Under the pieces are notes generated by a model. That model made no database searches, had not been told where the DNA came from, and saw nothing but the letters and a program-made list of their open reading frames with translations. This document shows positions 8,331 through 15,284 of a DNA stretch of 28,487 bases, in pieces. Source of the DNA: a virus; IMG/VR virus record IMGVR_UViG_3300037180_000098, positions 1 through 28,487 of that record; one strand, given 5' to 3'. The position numbers and the translations under genes were made by a program. Every line of letters begins with the position of its first letter. Positions within the stretch are counted from its first letter, which is position 1.

Positions 8331-9181
8331 TTACCCTTTCTTAGGCGTCAGGTGCGGCCAGCAGCTATTGAAAATCTGCTCCGCGTCTGGATACCCCGAT
8401 GCTTCCAAATCCTTGATAGCTTTACCGCGAATCTCCATGATCTTCTCGCGCGAGGTTGACGCCGGAACGTTCAGTACTTTCTTGCAATGGCGCTTTGCAA
8501 GATCGAGCCGCTCCTTTTTCTGTGCGCTCTCATCGTCGCGGATGAAATCGAAGGGCTGAAGAATCGGGTCGTCATCCTTACTGCGATTCACGTTTGCCAC
8601 AACAGAGGCCGTCAGCGCGTTGGCGAGCCGCTCATACTTGATCCGGACGTTGCGGCGCTTGCAGAGTGCCTGAAACATCCCCGGCGTAAGCTCCTCGAAT
8701 TCCTCCCAGCTCAGACCGAGGTCGTACCGCGCTACCGCCCACAGGTCCAGCCAGTTGTCGGGCGGCTCCTCTATTCGGTCGGAAGAGCCGTCTGTAAGTT
8801 TGGGTCGGCAGTTGCACCCGCTGGCGCGTTCAGCGCTTTCTCGTAAGCTTCGCGTGCGCCCGGAAACATCAGCTCGAAAATTTCATCCGACAAAAATCGT
8901 TGTGCCTCGGGGTTGAGCGCTTCGATAACTTCGTCCAGCGTCAATTCAGGGTTGAACTTCTCCAAACCACCCCACACGATCTTGGGGAAGTCTTTCCCGG
9001 ATGAAATCTTCTGCCAGTCATCCACCTTCTTCAGGTCAAGGCCTGTGGCTTCTTCGATTCGGGCGATTGCTTTGTACGTGTAGCAGAGCCGCCAAGTACG
9101 AACCGGAGCCCCGTCTTCACTGTCGAGAATGAGGGTGAAATGCGGCGTAACCCGCGTCTTGATTTCTGTTTGCTGTGCCAT
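8331..9181 (-). CDS. Tail assembly chaperone, long form made by -1 ribosomal frameshift (gpGT-like)
   Basis: Predicted 283-residue fusion. Translation starts at the ATG at 9181, slips back one base at CCCAAAC (8804-8798, after codon 128), and continues in the overlapping frame to the TAA at 8333-8331. The downstream frame is open from the slip site. It reads as real protein before its first ATG at 8678 (DNWLDLWAVARYDLGLSWEE, then FEELTPGMFQALCKRRNV), so the 115-residue ORF starting there is not an independent gene. The LTPGMF segment resembles the T part of phage tail chaperones. In lambda the long form binds the tape measure protein and the short form helps load tail tube subunits. The location immediately before the tape measure gene matches. 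The frameshift is inferred from sequence. Confidence 0.85.
8763..8804 (-). promoter_or_regulatory. Programmed -1 ribosomal frameshift signal
   Basis: On the - strand the heptamer CCCAAAC (8804-8798) is in the correct phase, C CCA AAC, for both tRNAs to slip back to CCC AAA. Seven bases later comes CGGCTCTTC (8790-8782), which pairs with GAGGAGCCG (8771-8763): nine base pairs including one T-G wobble, ten-base loop. Slippery heptamer, 5-9 nt spacer and stem are the classic parts of a -1 signal, found in tail chaperone genes of many long-tailed phages. The zero-frame stop codon overlaps the 3' edge of the loop and the stem. Confidence 0.85.
8771..9181 (-). CDS. Tail assembly chaperone, short form (gpG-like)
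   Basis: The 136-residue product is read without frameshifting and ends at TAG (8773-8771). The central segment TYKAIARIEEATGLDLKKV and the following WGGLEKFNPELTLDEVIEAL resemble the N-terminal domain of siphoviral tail chaperones. The ending is Ala/Thr/Pro-rich, as in a linker. It lies between tail tube and tape measure genes, the family's standard position. The ATG has a strong ribosome site (AAGGAGAGTTC). It shares its first 128 residues with the long form; this short form should be the more abundant product. The stop codon lies inside the stem-loop that follows the slip site. Confidence 0.85.
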   Translation of the reverse strand: MAQQTEIKTRVTPHFTLILDSEDGAPVRTWRLCYTYKAIARIEEATGLDLKKVDDWQKISSGKDFPKIVWGGLEKFNPELTLDEVIEALNPEAQRFLSDEIFELMFPGAREAYEKALNAPAGATADPNLQTALPTE

Positions 9182-9279
9182 GAACTCTCCTTAAAAGACT
9201 AAAATGCGGCTCATAGGAGCCTGCTGGGTGCGCGGAAACTAACCCGCACGTGTATCCGCTCACCCTTGGGTAAGGAAGC

Positions 9280-9302
9280 GGGGTGGCTTCTTTCACCACC
9301 CC
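9280..9302 (-). other. GC-rich stem-loop between tail tube and chaperone genes
   Basis: Perfect 7-bp inverted repeat on the - strand, GGGGTGG and CCACCCC, separated by the nine bases TGAAAGAAG, starting 7 bases after the tail tube stop codon. No T-run follows, so it is not a standard intrinsic terminator. It could slow RNA polymerase or protect the 3' end of the tail tube message, which must be made in excess over the chaperones downstream. The role is inferred from position only. Confidence 0.5.
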
Positions 9303-9309
9303 AAGCCGA

Positions 9310-9735
9310 TTACGCCAGGGTCCAAGGGCCAGTGATCTTGATCTTCACGTCAAGCGTGGCGGGCTTGTCCAGCGGAAACGAGCGCGTCATCGACTCAACG
9401 ATGCCGCTGAAGGTCGTGCTGTTCGAGGAGCCGTATAGAGCTTTCATGCTCACAGCGGCGCCAGAGAGACGGATAGCTTCCAAAGCAACCTGCGAAGCGT
9501 CGCCGGGCTGGAACAGGCACTTGACATCGCAAGTCCCCGGATCCTGAGTACTGGAAATGAACGTATCCACACCCTCGGAAGTTCCCATCTGCGTGGTCTT
9601 CTCGGTAGCAACTTTGTCGCCAGAGAAGCTGATAGATTGCACGCCGTCAAGAACGGTGTACGTCGAGGGCGATCCAACTGTGGCGAATTCGAAGCTGTCT
9701 CCGACGCCAACGATTCCTACTACTGGGTTAGGCAT
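9310..9735 (-). CDS. Major tail tube protein
   Basis: The 141-residue product is the size of a small siphoviral tail tube protein and lies just before the tail chaperones. It is predicted to be beta-rich: TVLDGVQSISFSGDKVATEKTTQMGTSEG early and GIVESMTRSFPLDKPATLDVKIKITG at the end. Family identity comes from position and composition rather than a distinctive motif. The ATG has a good ribosome site (AAGGAG, 7 bases before). A short perfect hairpin, CCGCC-TTT-GGCGG (9770-9758), lies about 22 bases upstream of the start, between this gene and the glycosyltransferase gene. Many copies per virion are expected. Confidence 0.75.
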   Translation of the reverse strand: MPNPVVGIVGVGDSFEFATVGSPSTYTVLDGVQSISFSGDKVATEKTTQMGTSEGVDTFISSTQDPGTCDVKCLFQPGDASQVALEAIRLSGAAVSMKALYGSSNSTTFSGIVESMTRSFPLDKPATLDVKIKITGPWTLA

Positions 9736-9780
9736 TGTGTTACTCCTTGTTTGTCTGCCGCCAAAGGCGGATGATTTGTA

Positions 9781-10545
9781 CTACCTTTTCTCCGCTTGAA
9801 TGGCGGCGAAGAATTCGTTCGGGAAAGCACAGCGCGAAACTGACGGCCACTGCTTGTGCTTCCCCAGATAATTTCTCTTCGAGCAAAGATTCTGCCCGTG
9901 GACTCGGCACGCGATGAGCTGTTCCCCGTCGCACGAATCAAGCTGCTTCAGGTGCAGAGCAGCATCGGTAAACGGTCGGTCTTCGCTATCTGTTTCTGGG
10001 AATGAATGCTTTTCCCACCATTGCCGCGTGTAAGCCAGATTCGCACCGTATGCATACGGCTCATGCGGGCTGTCGGGGCTGTAGTGATAGCGATACAGGC
10101 TGCCGTCGTTGTCATTCCAATACAAACTAGAATGGAACCCAGTCACTGCCTTGCCCGTATCCAGCAGCCTCGCGACTTGCTGACTCACGCGATCTGGATG
10201 CTGCCAGTCGTCGTCATCAAAATGGACGATAACGTCTCCCCGCGCGTGCCAGTTGCCTGCGTTCCTAAAAGCGCCGATTGGTCGATGCGGCAAAGACAAG
10301 TACGTGACGCTCTGCCCGTCTACAAGTAGGGCAGCGAATCCGGTGAATCCATCGAGCATCTCAACGCTTTCAGATTTGACGAGCTTGCTTACTCTGAACA
10401 AAAGCTCATCGCTGTCTGAATTGTCGAGAACTACCAACTCCAGCGCGCCCTTGTAGCTTTGGGCGAGAAAGCAATTGAGAGCAGTTCCAGCAAACCTGCC
10501 GTTCGCACTTGGCAGCAACACACTGACGCTTGGCGAAGTCGTCAC
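9781..10545 (-). CDS. Family 2 glycosyltransferase (GT-A fold)
   Basis: The 254-residue product has the marks of family 2 glycosyltransferases. It begins with a nucleotide-binding strand (VSVLLPSANG), then LELVVLDNSD. The GAFRNAGNWHARGD segment (residues 91-104) matches the family's RN.G.....GD signature, and DVIVHFDDDDW holds the metal/UDP-sugar-binding acidic cluster (D110-D113). No transmembrane segment is seen, so it should be cytosolic, moving a sugar from a nucleotide sugar to an unknown acceptor. Start is GTG, overlapping the previous gene's stop as GTGA, so translation is coupled. A sugar-transfer gene between gp10-like and tail tube genes is not part of the core tail block. It may decorate a virion protein such as the neighbouring fibre or tube, or alter a host surface glycan. 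Confidence 0.85.
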   Translation of the reverse strand: MTTSPSVSVLLPSANGRFAGTALNCFLAQSYKGALELVVLDNSDSDELLFRVSKLVKSESVEMLDGFTGFAALLVDGQSVTYLSLPHRPIGAFRNAGNWHARGDVIVHFDDDDWQHPDRVSQQVARLLDTGKAVTGFHSSLYWNDNDGSLYRYHYSPDSPHEPYAYGANLAYTRQWWEKHSFPETDSEDRPFTDAALHLKQLDSCDGEQLIACRVHGQNLCSKRNYLGKHKQWPSVSRCAFPNEFFAAIQAEKR

Positions 10546-10940
10546 TTTTTGTTCTCCAAATCCTGAAGCAAGCCGACTGCTTCAGTTGCGAACACATCCA
10601 GCACTTTGTCTTTGCATGATTCCCATGCTCTCGAAAGCCAGTGTTGTGCTGGGTTGGTTTTCGTTCCAAATTCCTGTAGTGATCCCCACCACGCCGATTT
10701 GAGGGGTCCTACATTGATTTCTAGAGCGGTCTCTCCGTCACCCGAGGACCATTCTGTTTGCGAACCCATTGACTCTTCCAAAACTCCGATATCTACTGGG
10801 ACGGTTTCCTCTGCTGCATCTATCACGACTTCAGCCGCAGGCTTCGCGCACCGTAACAAGTAGCGCTTTGCCGCTGCTGGCGCTTCTTCTTGCAGCATCC
10901 GCGACAAGTCAGCGAGTCCTTCTATCTCGATAGCAGCCAT
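10542..10940 (-). CDS. HK97 gp10-like tail completion protein
   Basis: The 132-residue product resembles the HK97 gp10 family: an N-terminal IEIEGLADLSRMLQEEAPAAAKR helix, a VIDAAEETVPVDIGVLEESM segment (the family's P..TG.L..S motif), and WWGSLQEFGTKTNPAQHWLSRAW, which matches the family's Y...EFGT...P..P...PA ending. Such proteins act at the head-tail junction or terminate the tail tube. The chosen start is the ATG at 10940, which begins at the family's usual N-terminus. A longer version from a TTG at 10988 is open but lacks a ribosome site. No strong ribosome site precedes the ATG either. The stop overlaps the glycosyltransferase start (GTGA). Normally this gene directly follows the head closure gene; here the fibre gene intervenes. 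Confidence 0.8.
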   Translation of the reverse strand: MAAIEIEGLADLSRMLQEEAPAAAKRYLLRCAKPAAEVVIDAAEETVPVDIGVLEESMGSQTEWSSGDGETALEINVGPLKSAWWGSLQEFGTKTNPAQHWLSRAWESCKDKVLDVFATEAVGLLQDLENKK

Positions 10941-11071
10941 GAAGATTTCAGAAAGTGAAAGTACAGGGAAGAGCGCACGGCGAAGCAATCAACTGAGGGT
11001 CGATTGAAAACAAAACACTGTAGCTGGTCGTCTTCGTCTTGAGGCGATGGTCTGCCCTGTAGTCACTTACA

Positions 11072-11087
11072 CTAAGCGGCTCAAAAA
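11072..11087 (-). repeat. Recurrent leader element, copy upstream of gp10-like gene
   Basis: The - strand reads TTTTTGAGCCGCTTAG. The identical 16-mer occurs at 24609-24594, and its first 10 bases recur at 22804-22795, each upstream of a gene start. Here it lies in the 208-bp gap between fibre and gp10-like genes, about 130 bases before the chosen ATG, directly after a small A/T hairpin (AATAC-CTAAA-GTATT). Function unknown. Confidence 0.6.
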
Positions 11088-11148
11088 TACTTTAGGTATT
11101 CTGGAAAGCATCTGAGCAGTGGCCTAGAGAGCCGAGAAGCCGAGAGCC

Positions 11149-13416
11149 TTATACTGATGTCATGCTGAGTTTGTTCCACGTCGCAGAGCCAGCCGCACCG
11201 GTCACAGAGCAGAAGTAGAGCAAGCCGTTGTAATAGATAATTTGGCCAGCCGTGCCAGCCGTGCCAGCTGATGTTGGAGCAGCCGCTGAAGCTGTCATCA
11301 AGGCTGTGGTAAAGGCAAGCGTTCCAGCGGTGTTACCCGAGGTACCTGTTCCTATGCCAACAATCCCGGGGCTTATACGAGAGATTCCTGTGTCTGCAGA
11401 AGCACCGTTAGGCGCCGCTGTACTGGTGAAACCCATAATAGAAGCGCTACCGCCTCTGAAAACCGCCCCTTGTATCAAAAATTCGACTGTTGATCCTATC
11501 TCAAAGAGCACCTCACCAGATGCTGAGTTAATTATCAAGTTGCCGGCACCGTTTATCGTTGTAACGTTAAGTTGCGGTACAGAGACTGCTGCTGTGCCAG
11601 AAGATCCAGTGTGAGTAAATGTAAGAGTGCTAGTTGGATTTGGTCCTACCGATCCAATAATGTTTTGAACGGACCAAACATCTGGAACGGAAGCAAGAGC
11701 ACCTGCTGTGCCTGTGTTTACCGTGCCGGCGAGTTGCAGGATCGGACTGTTAACGACAGCAGATGAAATCGCGACCGGAGTTCCTGTGTTTGTTGTCGAA
11801 CCAGTAGCGTTCACGACCGTGATCGTTGTGCTCGTCGATGCTGTGATCGTGAACGTGCCGTTGTTCCCTGTAGCGCCGCCGGTCCAACCGGAAAACACAA
11901 CAAGCGCGTTCAACCAGCCGTTAGACGCGGCTCCAGTTTCTGCGGCAGCGAGTGTGTACCGCCACGTGTTGCTTCCGAGACTGACTGGGGCTGTTGTCGT
12001 GCTGAGAGCGACAGTCGTCGCTGCGCCTGTCACTGTCGGCGTAGTGTTCTGCCAAAGATCGAATCCAGCAGTCGCTGGCGATGTTCCGGGCGCCTGCGTT
12101 GTGATTGATGTAGTGCCACTTCCGCCGAATGTAGAGGCGCCGGAAACGTTTAGCGCACCAACGTCGAGAGTTCCGTTAGTGCTGCCGTTCGCGCCGGTGC
12201 CGATCCCGAGAATTCCAGGACCTACGCGCGAGAGACTGGTGTCGCTTCCGAGACTCGAATTTTCCCACACGATCAAATTCTCGTTCATGTTGATCGTGCC
12301 AGACATAGTGCCGCCGGTGAGCGCTAAGAATTCAGAACCGAGACCGCTGATGATGCTTGCGAGCAGCGCTTCTTCTGTTTCAGCGCGCGCAGCCTCGACA
12401 GCGACAGCCGCATTCACAAAAGCGTCAGTCGCCACTTTCGTCGTGTTGTCTCCAACGCTCTGCGTCGTCGCAGACGTGCCGTTCGGCAGCGCTGGTGTTC
12501 CAGACAGATTCCCTGCCGTCGTAGCAGCAGTCGCAGTCGCTGCGTTTCCAGTACAGGAGCCGGAACTGCCTGACGTGTTCTGATTCAGCGTGGGAATATC
12601 AGCAGCAACAATCGCGCGCCAAGAGCCAGCCCCAGCGGACCCATTGGGCGCAGCGTAAAAGTAGTTTGCAGTTTGCGAACCAGAAAGATTCGCTGCTGTC
12701 GTAGCGCTAGTTGCTGTCGCGGCATTGCCTGTGCAGGATCCAGAAGAGCCTGTCGTGTTTACTGAATTCGCATAAGTCTCAGCGTTCGACTGGGCAGTGC
12801 TCGCTGCTGACGCCGCGTAACTCTCAGCGTTCGACTGAGCAGTTGCAGCCGCGCTTGACGCAAAACTCTCCGCAGCAGACAGCGCCGAAGCGGCTGCCCC
12901 GTAAGCATCAAACGTTGTATCTAGGCTCGCCTCCAGCGCTGTGATCAGGGCGGAGTAGTTCAGAGCAGACTTGACGTTGCCTGCTGAAGGGTTGCTGATC
13001 GTGATGTAGGTGCCGTCTCCTTCAAAATTGATCGTGCTATCAGAACTGAGCGTTGAGCCGTTCGCTTCGAAGTTTGTGCTCTGCGCTGTCGCTGCCCAAG
13101 CAGGTAGACCATTGACAACAGTCAGCACTTCGCCGCTTGTGCCGATCGGCAGTCGAGCGGGACTCAGGGAAGGATCCTCATAGAGCATGTCGCCCGAGTC
13201 GAGCATCGGATTCTGGAAGCCAGCTGATGCGCCGATCTCAACCATCGAAACGCCATTCCACACATACAGATTCCCTGTGTCTTTGCAGAAGAATTGAATA
13301 CCTGGCTGTATGTCTCCGACAGGAACATTCAGAGCAGCAGCAATTCCTTCTGCTGTAGAGGGAAGGTCAGCAGCATGGCCAGTAGCGATTACGATAAGTG
13401 CGTCAATAATGGGCAT
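11149..13416 (-). CDS. Repetitive tail fibre / virion surface protein
   Basis: The 755-residue product is rich in Gly, Ala, Ser and Thr with few Cys or aromatics, typical of trimeric phage fibres. Residues 178-220 form an Ala/Ser/Gln helix with repeated TAQSNAE units (at 192 and 207), likely coiled coil. A cassette GSSGSCTGNAATAT...NLSG occurs twice (about 223-246 and 282-305; DNA 12679-12750 and 12502-12573). A second repeated segment, RVGPGILGIGTG and RISPGIVGIGTG, begins near 397 and again in the last 120 residues. Residues about 478-551 form a beta module with NNGTFTITAS, like modules in the hub and connector. The end (AGQIIYYNGLLYFCSVTGAAGSATWNKL) resembles tip domains of fibres. The start overlaps the DUF3168 stop (TAATG). 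Placement among head-tail joining genes is odd. Possible roles: side fibre or capsid/neck decoration. Exact attachment unknown. Confidence 0.75.
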   Translation of the reverse strand: MPIIDALIVIATGHAADLPSTAEGIAAALNVPVGDIQPGIQFFCKDTGNLYVWNGVSMVEIGASAGFQNPMLDSGDMLYEDPSLSPARLPIGTSGEVLTVVNGLPAWAATAQSTNFEANGSTLSSDSTINFEGDGTYITISNPSAGNVKSALNYSALITALEASLDTTFDAYGAAASALSAAESFASSAAATAQSNAESYAASAASTAQSNAETYANSVNTTGSSGSCTGNAATATSATTAANLSGSQTANYFYAAPNGSAGAGSWRAIVAADIPTLNQNTSGSSGSCTGNAATATAATTAGNLSGTPALPNGTSATTQSVGDNTTKVATDAFVNAAVAVEAARAETEEALLASIISGLGSEFLALTGGTMSGTINMNENLIVWENSSLGSDTSLSRVGPGILGIGTGANGSTNGTLDVGALNVSGASTFGGSGTTSITTQAPGTSPATAGFDLWQNTTPTVTGAATTVALSTTTAPVSLGSNTWRYTLAAAETGAASNGWLNALVVFSGWTGGATGNNGTFTITASTSTTITVVNATGSTTNTGTPVAISSAVVNSPILQLAGTVNTGTAGALASVPDVWSVQNIIGSVGPNPTSTLTFTHTGSSGTAAVSVPQLNVTTINGAGNLIINSASGEVLFEIGSTVEFLIQGAVFRGGSASIMGFTSTAAPNGASADTGISRISPGIVGIGTGTSGNTAGTLAFTTALMTASAAAPTSAGTAGTAGQIIYYNGLLYFCSVTGAAGSATWNKLSMTSV

Positions 13417-13880
13417 TAAAACGATCCGCCTTCGATAATGGTCGTGAGGTCAGGAGCAGGAGCAACGGCAACGGCAGTGTCGTAGTACCAAACGCGAAAC
13501 TGAAGCAGGCTGCGGAACACGAAGCCCTTGCCGCTGCCCTCTTCATAGGGGAGGTCCCAATCCTTTTCGGTCAACACCGCAGCCACAGCCGTAGAGTTCA
13601 CATCAGGGAGATTGCCCCTGTACGACTCCAGCAACTGCCGAACTGCCAAAGCAATGGAACGGCTTGTGTAATAGTCCGTCGCATAGCAGTCGATCTGAAA
13701 CAGTGCCGAGCGTGTTCCGGTGGCGCCATTCATGGTGTAAACGTCTGATGTCGCGACGCGACTGAGAACGATGTATGGAACAACTGCGCCCTTTGGCGCG
13801 AGAATCCAGTACACGCCGTTGACCAGCGCAGTTATGTCGGCATCAGCTTCGATCAGCGTGTACAACCCTTGCTCAACCAC
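13416..13880 (-). CDS. DUF3168 family tail completion protein
   Basis: The 154-residue product fits DUF3168 (lambda gpU-like / tail terminator) proteins: MVEQGLYTLIEADADITALV at the N-terminus, VVPYIVLSRVATSDVYTMNG, then FQIDCYATDYYTSRSIALAVRQLLESYRG, where the beta strand FQIDCYA and following helix are the family's core. The protein is expected to cap the tail tube end that meets the head. GTG start, with AGGAG seven bases upstream. It begins 3 bases after the previous stop, and its stop overlaps the fibre start as TAATG. Neighbours on both sides are head-tail joining or virion genes. Confidence 0.8.
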   Translation of the reverse strand: MVEQGLYTLIEADADITALVNGVYWILAPKGAVVPYIVLSRVATSDVYTMNGATGTRSALFQIDCYATDYYTSRSIALAVRQLLESYRGNLPDVNSTAVAAVLTEKDWDLPYEEGSGKGFVFRSLLQFRVWYYDTAVAVAPAPDLTTIIEGGSF

Positions 13881-13882
13881 GA

Positions 13883-14272
13883 TTAGTCTCCTGTCCCTGC
13901 CGTGACTGCATCTTGCGTCACGAACGTGTAGATGTGTAACTCGACTTGCTGACCATCGGGATCGTAAAAGCTGTCGATGTTGTGAAGCTGACTCCGAAGC
14001 TGAATCTGCATGCCGCCGTCAATTGAGTACGTTTTGGGATAGCGGATGATCAGCTTATAAGATGAAAGCCCAACACGCGCTTGCTCTTTGTCAACTTCCT
14101 TGCTTCTCCAAGGCGAAATGTTTGCATGGATGTTGCACGCCACTATCGTTGGAGCATTCGGCGTACCATCAGCCGCCTGCCCTGCGTTCGGGTTGGTTAT
14201 GGTGATGTACGAATTGAACTGTGAGGAACTTAGATATTTAGTCCCCGTTGAAACCCTCTTAGGCAGGCTCAT
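13883..14272 (-). CDS. Head closure / head-tail adaptor protein
   Basis: The 129-residue product (from the ATG at 14272) looks like the phage head-tail joining family (SPP1 gp16 type): SSSQFNSYITITNPN, then IHANISPWRSKEVDKEQARVGLSSYKLIIRYPK and SQLHNIDSFYDPDGQQVELHIYTFV, a small beta barrel in known members. The frame is open 14 codons further upstream to 14314, but the ATG at 14272 overlaps the previous gene's stop as ATGA, the usual coupled arrangement, so the shorter start is preferred. Family identity is supported by order: connector, closure, tail completion. Confidence 0.75.
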   Translation of the reverse strand: MSLPKRVSTGTKYLSSSQFNSYITITNPNAGQAADGTPNAPTIVACNIHANISPWRSKEVDKEQARVGLSSYKLIIRYPKTYSIDGGMQIQLRSQLHNIDSFYDPDGQQVELHIYTFVTQDAVTAGTGD

Positions 14273-15282
14273 CGTGGAATCCTGTAGGTCCTGAATGCTG
14301 AGAGCATCAGACAAAGCGTGTGGAAAACCTCGCTGGTCGGCTCAACAGCAACGATGCTCCGGTTCTCCCAGAAATGTGCAGCCAAGAACATCACGGCCAT
14401 CTGGAGTCGCGCATTGACGCTCGCAGGTGCGGAAGTGTCGCCTGCCCAGTACTGAATCTGAATGCAATCTTGGCGACGATCTGTGAGTGGCCACCAATTT
14501 CCTACAACCAGTCCAATTTTGTCGTCCAGCACAAAATAATTCGTCGAGTTCCAAGTGCAGAGCACGCCCATCTGGTCGTAGTACTGAATGATTACGGGGT
14601 TCGTGACGACCTGCGCAGTTCCCGTGTCGGACGCATTCGTGTAGCTCTGCGGAACGACTTGACCGTTGCTGCCAGTCGTGTAGAAGTTATTCCACACAGC
14701 TGTGAACTGTGTTCCAGATGCTGTTGCGATAGTGAGCAGCGCGCCGTTCAGAAAAGGCACAGTGCTCGGCGTCGTCTGCGGGTTCGCAGTATTACCCTCT
14801 GCTGTGCCACTAAGCAGCACGACATTGCCCTCCTCAAACTCGTTCTCACAGGTCACCGTGACCACATTGCCAGCAACTGAAATTGCCGTGATATTTGCGG
14901 CAGTGCCGGTCAGTGTCGGAACTTGCACAGGACGGCGTACTAGCTCGATAGAATCCTTTGTTGGGAAACCCCACCACCACCAAGGGGTAATTGCGAACGC
15001 ATAAGAAAGCTCGTACTGAAGAAAGTTGCGCGGATCCTGTGTGTTGGGGAAGAAGTCGAGCGTCAGAAGTACCTGTTCAAGCTCACAAGCCGTCTGCGCC
15101 ATAATTTCCACTTGTTCTGTGGCAGCTTCGATGAATACTTCAAGCAGCGCATAGTCATCGGTCTGCACAGCAGGCGAACTGCCAGTGATATATTCCTGTG
15201 GAACGTCAAAGCGGCCAAACGCCGCAAGTCGCTCGGGCGTGATGACCGGCTGTGTTCTCGGAGTTAGAATCTTCTGATACAC
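14269..15282 (-). CDS. gp6-like head-tail connector with inserted beta-rich module
   Basis: The 337-residue product is longer than usual connectors of this type (roughly 190-230). The first about 120 residues (helical, ending SIELVRRPVQVP) and the last about 110 (VIIQYYDQMGVLCTWNSTNYFV, then QIQYWAGDTSAPASVNARLQMAVMFLAAHFWENRS) match the gp6 / phiE125 gp8 family. In that family the P-R-x-P and Y-Y-D segments are adjacent. Here about 100 residues (128-226) are inserted exactly between them: a Val/Thr/Gly-rich beta module with GNVVTVTCENEFEEGNVVLL and FLNGALLTIATASGTQFTAV. The connector forms a ring under the portal. The insert probably points outward and is not needed for the core fold. GTG start with GAGGAA upstream; the stop overlaps the next gene (ATGA). 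Confidence 0.8.
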   Translation of the reverse strand: MYQKILTPRTQPVITPERLAAFGRFDVPQEYITGSSPAVQTDDYALLEVFIEAATEQVEIMAQTACELEQVLLTLDFFPNTQDPRNFLQYELSYAFAITPWWWWGFPTKDSIELVRRPVQVPTLTGTAANITAISVAGNVVTVTCENEFEEGNVVLLSGTAEGNTANPQTTPSTVPFLNGALLTIATASGTQFTAVWNNFYTTGSNGQVVPQSYTNASDTGTAQVVTNPVIIQYYDQMGVLCTWNSTNYFVLDDKIGLVVGNWWPLTDRRQDCIQIQYWAGDTSAPASVNARLQMAVMFLAAHFWENRSIVAVEPTSEVFHTLCLMLSAFRTYRIPR

Positions 15283-15284
15283 GG

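Noticed and set aside
8331-8678. Independent 115-residue gene starting at the ATG at 8678
   Set aside because: The frame is protein-like for some 40 codons before that ATG, and a frameshift signal joins it to the upstream gene, so it is treated as the second part of the long chaperone.
9758-9770. Terminator at the CCGCC-TTT-GGCGG hairpin
   Set aside because: Only a five-base stem and no T-run on the transcribed strand; it may affect translation of the tail tube gene but is not a convincing terminator.
11708-12583. 291-codon + strand open frame rich in Val, Ala and Pro
   Set aside because: It is antisense to the repetitive fibre gene. Its low-complexity composition is what the complement of Ser/Thr/Ala-rich codons gives, and it has no domain.
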